Origin: Candidatus Freyrarchaeum guaymasense
Lineage (GTDB): Archaea; Asgardarchaeota; Jordarchaeia; Jordarchaeales; Freyrarchaeaceae
Reading direction: 5' to 3'
Length of the DNA stretch: 10,173 nucleotides
Assembly: GCA_030587405.1 (NCBI GenBank)
Contig: JAUQZD010000060.1
Coordinates: 1-10,173 of the forward strand
Part shown: positions 5,921-10,173 of the stretch, piece by piece
How the letters are laid out: each line of letters opens with the position of its first letter
How positions within the stretch are numbered: the first letter of the stretch is position 1
Program-made: the position numbers and the translations under genes
Notes under the pieces: generated by a model
The model's database searches: none
Told to the model about the DNA's origin: nothing
The model's input: the letters and a program-made list of their open reading frames with translations, nothing else

Positions 5921-6733
5921 TCACCTAGGTGAATGCCTGCGAGGGGTGGGTGAGCGTGGAGGCTCATGCGGGCGAGGGCGGCGTGAAGCAGCCCAAGCGT
6001 GCTTCAGCGGGTCCAGCATGGACCTAAACTTCTTGTAGCGCTCGAGAACCTCCCTCGTGTCGCACACCTGGTACCAGTCACCCGTAAACTTTGTTATGCC
6101 CCTGCTGAGCAGGGAGGAGTAGCCGGCGATCTTCGCAGAGTAGCGGCGCCTTATCTTCACCAGTAACCCGTACATTTCAGGGCAGAAGTCAGGGTTAGCT
6201 GAGAGGAACTCCAGCACCCTACCCTTCCACAGAACCTCTACAGCGTGGAACTGCCCCCACTCCGCGTCGAACCCGTGCCCCCACAGCCCGCGTCCCGTAG
6301 CGAACCGCATCCCCTTCCCGAGGACGTACTCGTACTCGGGGAACCTCAACGCGACCACGCGGTGGTCGAGCAGCACCCTGGTGAGGATGGCGACCGCAAT
6401 GTACGTGGGCTCGTACAGGAAGTCAACCCTCACGTCGGACTCACCGCTCAGGATCAGGTCTATGGGGCCAAGACACCAGTACCCTGCATCCGGCGGCCCA
6501 CTCCACCAGTCGCCAGCGTCCTCCTGGGCAACTATCAGGGACCTTACAAACTCCTTCAGAGCGTAGAGGCTGTACTCCTCATTCGGGATCTCCCCTGAGG
6601 CGAGGCCGTCCAGAATCCTGAGCATCCCCTCCTTAACCGAGTACATTTCCTCTATGAACCCATCCCACGATTCACCGGGGGAGCATGGCCTGAACCGCTT
6701 CAAAAACTTCATGCGTATCCCTTGAGCTAGCAT
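5921..6733 (-). CDS. Unrecognised protein, 270 residues, with a basic Arg/Pro-rich C-terminal tail
   Basis: I do not recognise the family. The protein is soluble by appearance, without signal peptide or convincing membrane segment. It is rich in aromatic residues and glycine, for example 'DAGDWWSGPPDAGYWCLGP' and 'GRGLWGHGFDAEWGQFHAVE'. The body to about residue 247 has a globular mix; the last 22 residues (RRPRPHEPPRSPTPRRHSPR plus flanks) are almost only Arg, Pro, Ser and His, which could be a nucleic-acid-binding tail or read-through after loss of the original end. The start at 6733 has AAGGGGAAG just upstream; ATG 6712 (MKFLKRF) is an alternative. It converges on the HhH-GPD-like gene with 68 bases between them and diverges from vapB. 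The long frame, its promoter and codon use support a real gene. Confidence 0.7.
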   Translation of the reverse strand: MLAQGIRMKFLKRFRPCSPGESWDGFIEEMYSVKEGMLRILDGLASGEIPNEEYSLYALKEFVRSLIVAQEDAGDWWSGPPDAGYWCLGPIDLILSGESDVRVDFLYEPTYIAVAILTRVLLDHRVVALRFPEYEYVLGKGMRFATGRGLWGHGFDAEWGQFHAVEVLWKGRVLEFLSANPDFCPEMYGLLVKIRRRYSAKIAGYSSLLSRGITKFTGDWYQVCDTREVLERYKKFRSMLDPLKHAWAASRRPRPHEPPRSPTPRRHSPR

Positions 6734-6744
6734 GCTTCCCCTTA

Positions 6745-6773
6745 CTTAAAAATTTTTCCCGTAAAATATTTAA
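6745..6773 (-). promoter_or_regulatory. Probable TATA region for the minus-strand gene at 6733
   Basis: Read on the minus strand this stretch holds TTAAATATTTT (6773-6763) and AAAAATTTTTAAG (6757-6745). The first lies about 30 bases before the ATG, the usual distance of an archaeal TATA box from a start with a very short leader. Confidence 0.5.
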
Positions 6774-6813
6774 GGAAAAGGGCGAGGCCATTAAATAGTT
6801 CTTCGCCACGCGT

Positions 6814-6851
6814 TTACGTTAACCCCTCTCTTGAAGCCTTTGACAACGTAA
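6814..6851 (+). promoter_or_regulatory. Possible VapB operator: inverted repeat TTACGTT / AACGTAA
   Basis: TTACGTT (6814-6820) and its exact reverse complement AACGTAA (6845-6851) are spaced 31 bases centre to centre, about three helical turns. They lie between the divergent minus-strand gene and vapB, just before the TATA-like CTCTTAATA (6852-6860). Ribbon-helix-helix antitoxins usually bind such paired half-sites to repress their own operon. This is inference from position and symmetry only. Confidence 0.35.
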
Positions 6852-6895
6852 CTCTTAATACGCTGCGATGCTTGATGTATTTCAGGTGGTACTAC

Positions 6896-7150
6896 ATGGG
6901 CGTCATTACGGTCAGGATCCCGGATGATTTAAGGGTGAAGATGAGAAGGCTGAACGTGAACTGGAGCGAGGAAATAAGGAGGTTCATCGCTCAGCGCGTT
7001 GAAGAAGAGGAGCGAAGGGAAAGCGTAGAGGAGGCTCTCAGGATGCTTAAGGGTAGGAGAGGGGTTGAGGCGGGCTTCTCAGCCCAGTCCGTAAGGGAGG
7101 ATCGTGACAGTGCCGGTGGCGGCGAGAGCTCCAGTGGTAGTGGTGGTTGA
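6896..7150 (+). CDS. vapB: VapB-type ribbon-helix-helix antitoxin
   Basis: An 84-residue protein that begins with a ribbon-helix-helix fold: strand 'VITVRIPDDL' (3-12), then helices 'RVKMRRL' and 'NWSEEIRRFIAQRVEEEERRE'. The first part would bind operator DNA as a dimer, while the acidic and disordered C-terminal half would wrap the VapC toxin and block its active site. I chose ATG 6896, with GGTGG at 6886-6890, because the RHH strand starts directly after it; the frame is open upstream to a TTG at 6872. The last 16 residues are mostly Gly, Ser, Asp and Glu and are encoded in the 47-base overlap with vapC, so their composition may be driven by the vapC frame. Two genes in this order, antitoxin first, are the standard vapBC arrangement. 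Confidence 0.85.
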   Translation: MGVITVRIPDDLRVKMRRLNVNWSEEIRRFIAQRVEEEERRESVEEALRMLKGRRGVEAGFSAQSVREDRDSAGGGESSSGSGG

Positions 7151-7541
7151 CGCCTCAGCCCTTGCCATGGTTCTCCTCCAAGAGGAGGGGTGGGAGAGAG
7201 TTCAGCTTACTGGTGAAACGGCGACGTTGAACCATGCGCTCGTTGAGGTTTTGAACGCCCTGTGGAAGGCCGCGGTTCGGGGGAGGCTGGATGAGGATGA
7301 TGCGAAGGAGAGGTGTGGCGCGTTGACGCTGCTGGCGAGGGGGCTCCACGTCTTCAAGGCTGAAGACTACCTTGAGCGCTCCCTAAGCATAGCGCTAAGC
7401 GAGAAGGTTACGGTTTACGACGCGTTGTACATAGCTCTCGCCGAGAGGCTGGGGGCTAAGCTTCAAACGTCGGATGCACGGCAGTTTGAGGCAGCCAGAA
7501 AATACGTGAAGGCGGAGCTCATAGGTAAGCCAAGCTCGTAG
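7104..7541 (+). CDS. vapC: VapC-type PIN-domain ribonuclease toxin
   Basis: A 145-residue PIN-domain protein. The acidic residues that hold the metal ions are visible: D16 in 'VVVVVDASALA', E48 in 'LNHALVEVLNALW', D106 in 'TVYDALYIALAERLG' and D124 in 'LQTSDARQ'. VapC toxins cut tRNA or rRNA and stop translation until VapB blocks them; the target of this one cannot be read from the sequence. The gene starts inside vapB. GTG 7104 has GGGAGG three to four bases upstream, and GTG 7110 has the same site at a more usual distance; the PIN fold itself begins near residue 11, so either fits. A full set of catalytic residues and normal length suggest an active toxin. Confidence 0.88.
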   Translation: MTVPVAARAPVVVVVDASALAMVLLQEEGWERVQLTGETATLNHALVEVLNALWKAAVRGRLDEDDAKERCGALTLLARGLHVFKAEDYLERSLSIALSEKVTVYDALYIALAERLGAKLQTSDARQFEAARKYVKAELIGKPSS

Positions 7542-7821
7542 GGTCTCGCCGGAAACGAGCAGACACCTTGGAGGGAAACTTAGAGTGGCCCCTGCGCCGC
7601 CTCGTACCCCCCACCAGAACCGCGCAGTACCTCCCGGCTCAAGCGCCTGAAAAACCCTGCAGCCCCCTCCACTTCGCCCGCAAACCCTTCCACAGGAAGC
7701 TGCGTCCTCGAGGGGTTCAGGAGGGTTTCCGTGAGGGTTTAGGGGTGTGCTTAAATTGTGTTGTGCAGATTTTTTAACTTGAGGGTGCTGTGGTGTCGTC
7801 CGGGTTAAAGAGGTGGAGGCT
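7542..7821. other. Gap between vapC and the amidotransferase gene, with promoter-like AT patch
   Basis: The stretch is C-rich on the plus strand to about 7700 and shows no convincing gene; the frames open in it have no recognisable motifs. Near its end are TTAAATT (7751-7757) and a run of six T followed by AA (7770-7777). The second lies about 45 bases before the GTG at 7822 and is a reasonable TATA box for the next gene; the T-run could also end transcription of vapBC. Confidence 0.4.
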
Positions 7822-8883
7822 GTGTGCGAGCTGTTCGCCCTCTCCTCGAACAGGGTTGTCGGCGTCCGCTTCACGTGGAGGGGGTTCCTGAGGAGGGGTA
7901 AAAGTAACAGGGACGGGTGGGGTGTAGCCTTCTACAATGACAAAGCAGCCATCGTCGTGAAGGAGCCCTTGCCTGCGCCCGACAGCAGCATGGCGAGGAT
8001 CCTGAGGGACACGGACTACGTTCGAGGCAAAATCGTGGTCAGCCACGTTAGAATGGGAACCGAGGGAGGGAAAACCTACGCGAACACCCACCCCTTCAGC
8101 CGGGAGCTCAACGGCAGGGACTGGGTCTTCGCCCACAACGGGGACGTATCCCCTATAAAGGGGCTGGACGAGTTCAGGCTTGAATGCTACAGTCCAATCG
8201 GCCAGACGGACTCCGAACACGCCTTCTGCTACATCATGGACAGGCTGAGAGAGCTGGGAGGGAAGGGTTTAAGGAACCCCTACACCGTGCGTGACACCCT
8301 CCAGGAAGCCGCCGAGAGGATAGGCAGGTACGGAGCCTTTAACTTCCTCATCTCAGACGGGAAACACCTCTACGCCCACGCAAACATGCATAGGCGTCTA
8401 CACTACCTCTTCAGGCACCCCCCGCACCCCAGATCCGTAAGGCTGATGGACGAGGACTTCGAAGTCAACCTGGCACGCATGAAGGAGCCGGACGAGAAGG
8501 CGGCACTGGTAGCGACAACCCCGCTAACCAGAGGGGAAAAATGGCACCCCCTCCCCCAAGGAAAAGTAGTAGTCTTCAAGGACGGCGAAGCACTAAGCGT
8601 CGAGCTACTAGGCAAAAAGGAGAAGGAGGCTCTAGCCTTCATAAGAAGCCAGCCACACAGGGTCTCAACAAGGCAGGTAGCCGACAGCTTAAACATGCCA
8701 GTAGACGAAACCAAAAAAGTAGTCAGATCACTCCTCCTCAAGGGATGGATAAAGCAGGACGCACGCGACAGGGTCCCCGAAAACCACCCCAACGCAACAT
8801 TCTACACGAAAAAAGAGAGAAGAGAGGAAATAAGCCGCAAACTCGAACACCTCACAGAGCAATTCAAAACTTCAACGCCATAG
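7822..8883 (+). CDS. Class II glutamine amidotransferase (GATase_4 / YafJ-like) with C-terminal winged-helix domain
   Basis: The first 250 residues are an Ntn-type glutaminase that frees ammonia from glutamine. The catalytic Cys2 becomes the N-terminus once Met is removed. This decides the start: GTG 7822 gives 'MCELFALSSN', while GTG 7813 would bury the Cys; GAGGTG at 7810-7815 fits as ribosome binding site. Further motifs are 'NRDGWGVAFYND' (29-40), 'SHVRMGTEGG' (74-83), 'NTHPF' (88-92), 'FAHNGD' (103-108) and 'GQTDSEHAF' (127-135). Residues about 266-330 ('EALAFIRSQPHRVSTRQVA', 'KKVVRSLLLKGWIKQD') look like a winged helix-turn-helix, followed by a charged coiled tail to 353. No synthase partner is next to it, so the acceptor of the ammonia, or a regulatory use, is unknown. 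The fusion suggests DNA binding tied to glutamine. Confidence 0.85.
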   Translation: MCELFALSSNRVVGVRFTWRGFLRRGKSNRDGWGVAFYNDKAAIVVKEPLPAPDSSMARILRDTDYVRGKIVVSHVRMGTEGGKTYANTHPFSRELNGRDWVFAHNGDVSPIKGLDEFRLECYSPIGQTDSEHAFCYIMDRLRELGGKGLRNPYTVRDTLQEAAERIGRYGAFNFLISDGKHLYAHANMHRRLHYLFRHPPHPRSVRLMDEDFEVNLARMKEPDEKAALVATTPLTRGEKWHPLPQGKVVVFKDGEALSVELLGKKEKEALAFIRSQPHRVSTRQVADSLNMPVDETKKVVRSLLLKGWIKQDARDRVPENHPNATFYTKKERREEISRKLEHLTEQFKTSTP

Positions 8884-9187
8884 CCTAACGGCGTAAAAAA
8901 GCACAACGCCAGATAACACGGAAGCCCTGTATTAAAGTACCTAAGCAAGCGGCAACACAGTGCGGCTGCGAACAGCAGCTTAAACCAGAAAACACGCTAA
9001 CATAAATTAAGGCAACAATACGCTAAGATAATGTTGAAGTTGGAAGGGGGTTCCAGTTCCTTTTCAGCTTTCCACTTATAAGTTTTGTACCGGGACTCAG
9101 CTATGACTCTGCTATAGAGAAGTAAAACTATACGACAAATATTTTCATAAATTTTTAACAAAATAATTGTTACTGGAGGGGAGATGT
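8884..9187. other. AT-richer gap with short direct repeats and a promoter for the small gene
   Basis: No gene is seen. ACGCTAA-C/G-ATAA occurs at 8994-9005 and 9020-9031; GGCAACA occurs at 8951-8957 and 9011-9017; CAACGCCA occurs at 8873-8880, inside the end of the amidotransferase gene, and at 8904-8911. A TGGAA-ggggg-TTCCA pair lies near 9040-9054, and CTTATAAG at about 9076-9083 is palindromic. From 9120 the sequence is strongly AT-rich; CATAAATTTTTA (about 9146-9157) lies some 35 bases before the next start and is a probable TATA box. No attachment site, tRNA or terminal repeat is certain. Confidence 0.4.
8994..9031 (+). repeat. Two 12-base direct repeats ACGCTAA(C/G)ATAA
   Basis: Copies lie at 8994-9005 and 9020-9031 with one mismatch and a 26-base period. 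They sit where base composition changes from GC-rich to AT-rich. They could be regulator half-sites or chance. Confidence 0.4.
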
Positions 9188-9469
9188 ATGCCTGAAGTTT
9201 GCAAACTAGACCCTTTTGGAAAGACTAAATGTTACAGGAAGAAGACAGATTTTAACACGTGTCTACTATGTCAACTCTACTGGATTAGAGGTTTATTATA
9301 TCGTTTTATCCTCGATTTTGAAGTATTCGCCAAACTAACAATAGTAGACATGATAGAGAAAATTTTGAAAAAAAGCATAACAGAAGAAGAAAGAAAACTC
9401 ATAGAAGAAATGTATAAAGAGGGAAAAACATTGACAGAAATAATCGAAGAACTCAAAAAAATAAGCTAA
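9188..9469 (+). CDS. Small four-cysteine protein with charged helical C-terminus, unrecognised
   Basis: A protein of 93 residues that I cannot assign. Cysteines at C5, C15, C25 and C28 (C-x9-C-x9-CxxC, within 'TCLLCQLYW') could hold a zinc ion. A hydrophobic and aromatic stretch follows ('WIRGLLYRFILDFEVFAKL', about 31-50), short for a membrane span and interrupted by charges. The last 30 residues ('TEEERKLIEEMYKEGKTLTE' and 'IIEELKKIS') are predicted helical; 'MYKEGKTLTEIIEEL' resembles the helix-turn-helix start seen in small DNA-binding proteins. ATG 9188 is chosen because GGAGGGG (9175-9181) lies six bases upstream; the TTG-type start farther up at 9167 would swallow that site. Its low GC and its AGA, ATA and AAA codons differ from genes to the left, which suggests a virus or plasmid origin. 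Confidence 0.65.
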   Translation: MPEVCKLDPFGKTKCYRKKTDFNTCLLCQLYWIRGLLYRFILDFEVFAKLTIVDMIEKILKKSITEEERKLIEEMYKEGKTLTEIIEELKKIS

Positions 9470-9658
9470 AGCTTCTAGACCGAAGACATCAAGAAATTGT
9501 CCAACAAACTACATACCGTTAAAACTGTTAAAATGTTTGAGAGAAAAACATTAACAGATTTCTTGCCAAGAGAGTTTGTTAAGAGCTTGGATTTAAGGGT
9601 TCTTCAATAGGATTTAGTGGTAAGGATAACAGGTAGGTTTATACATACGTAACAAGCC
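9470..9658. other. AT-rich gap between convergent genes, with a short open frame
   Basis: The second copy of the GTTAAAA-TGTTAAAATG motif lies at 9518-9535. Its ATG (9533) opens a 25-residue frame ending at 9610 (MFERKTLTDFLPREFVKSLD and five more), with protein-like composition; the same frame after the stop continues as DLVVRITGRFIHT. This may be the broken start of a lost gene. No ribosome binding site is visible before it. GTTTATACAT near 9637-9646 is TATA-like but has no clear target gene. Confidence 0.35.
9518..9535 (+). repeat. gttaaaa-tgttaaaatg motif, copy 2
   Basis: Matches 1056-1072 with one inserted C and the same kind of T-rich then purine-rich sequence after it. Confidence 0.35.
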
Positions 9659-10173
9659 TCATACATGGGGGTTGAAAGTAGGGGTATCCTGGTAGCGGGG
9701 GGCAGCGGGATAGGTGGCTGAAAGCGTTTTCAGCGGGGTTCCACCTTCTTTGTTGAACGTTAACAATCCACCAGGCGTACACGCCGGTAACTCAGGTTCA
9801 AGGTCTCCGTCTATTTCAACGAAATGAACAATTTGAGGATCTGCGATCTCGTATACCCAATAGGTGTATGCCACGGAGTCCAGTACGGCTATCCGATAGG
9901 CATCCTTATTCATGTCGTAGTCGAAGAATGATATGTAACCGTCCTCCGAGACAACCGTACTTATTCCCGTCCATCCTTCTCGCTGCAAGTTCAGGCATTT
10001 CTCCACCTCCATATTGTTGAGGACGTCTTTGTCCAAGGGTTTTGTGAAAACTACGGGAACACTCATCCTCGTACAACATGTCAAAGGATATTATTTCTTC
10101 ACTAGGAGTTGTTAGGTTCCAGTCCACAGCCAGCACCCTGTAGGGATATATTGTATTCGGTAGGTACGCATTG
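9659..10173 (-). pseudogene. Frameshifted gene, partial at the right edge; FG-GAP-like repeat protein
   Basis: On the minus strand the frame entering at the window edge reads 'NAYLPNTIYPYRVLAVDWNL' and continues to 'SFDMLYEDE' near 10,070. After that it turns into Arg-rich nonsense, while the neighbouring frame takes over with 'SVPVVFTKPLDKDVLNNMEV' and stays protein-like to its stop at 9659. One frameshift near 10,055-10,075 would join them. The second part has 'ISFFDYDMNKDAYRIAVLD' and 'VHFVEIDGDLEPELPACTPG' with 'LLTFN'; this resembles FG-GAP/VCBS beta-propeller repeats (DxDxDG..E, then a strand ending in a short aromatic motif), often found on cell-surface proteins. The last 25 residues are Pro/Thr-rich. 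It may instead be two overlapping genes, the second from ATG 10,066. The N-terminus lies outside the window, so a signal peptide cannot be judged. Confidence 0.5.

Noticed and set aside
6245..6598. Plus-strand frames opposite the minus-strand gene at 5921-6733
   Set aside because: The minus strand has the longer frame, a ribosome binding site and a TATA region; the plus frames are Pro/His/Val-rich and have none.
7568..7777. Plus-strand 69-residue frame between vapC and the amidotransferase
   Set aside because: Rich in Pro, Arg and Cys, with no motif, and it runs through the promoter-like T-rich patch.
7395..8220. Minus-strand frames across vapC, the following gap and the amidotransferase start
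   Set aside because: They overlap two genes with complete catalytic motifs and look like antisense readings.
8541..8888. Plus-strand frame inside the end of the amidotransferase gene
   Set aside because: Lys/Arg/Gln-rich shift of the winged-helix coding sequence.
8875..8900. Terminator hairpin ACGCC/GGCGT after the amidotransferase
   Set aside because: The stem is only five bases and is followed by A, not T, on the plus strand.

Overview
The window looks like chromosomal DNA of a thermophilic archaeon, probably Thermoproteota (Crenarchaeota). The signs are arginine encoded almost only by AGG/AGA, frequent GTG and TTG starts behind GGAGG/GGTG-type ribosome binding sites, AT-rich TATA-like patches upstream of genes, and many archaeal-type toxin-antitoxin and type III CRISPR genes. 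The species cannot be named from the sequence. Most of the window is GC-rich; from about 8,900 to the right edge it becomes clearly more AT-rich.

Layout. (1) 33-765: a HEPN-MNT toxin-antitoxin pair, with an MntA-like nucleotidyltransferase overlapping a HepT-like RNase of the HI0074 type. (2) 766-1317: a gap of about 550 bases with no intact gene but several broken reading-frame fragments. (3) 1318-4974: a tightly packed operon of type III-B CRISPR effector genes, cmr4-cmr5-cmr6, followed by csx1 (a CARF-HEPN ribonuclease). There is no cas10/cmr2, cmr1, cmr3, cas6, adaptation gene or CRISPR array in the window. (4) 5139-5852: an HhH-GPD-like protein related to DNA glycosylases. (5) 5921-6733, minus strand: an unrecognised protein with an Arg/Pro-rich tail. 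(6) 6896-7541: a vapBC toxin-antitoxin operon. (7) 7822-8883: a class II glutamine amidotransferase fused to a winged-helix domain. (8) 8884-10173: an AT-rich region with a small four-cysteine protein and, on the minus strand, a frameshifted gene that runs off the right edge and has FG-GAP-like motifs.

How the parts fit. Cmr4 forms the backbone of the Cmr complex and cuts target RNA, Cmr5 is the small filament subunit, and Cmr6 caps the crRNA 3' end. Csx1 would be the accessory RNase switched on by cyclic oligoadenylate. That signal is made by Cas10, which is not seen here, so the complex must be completed by genes elsewhere or the module is a remnant or divergent form. With HepT, Csx1 and VapC, the window holds three separate ribonuclease toxins or effectors in about 7.5 kb, which is typical of an archaeal defence island.
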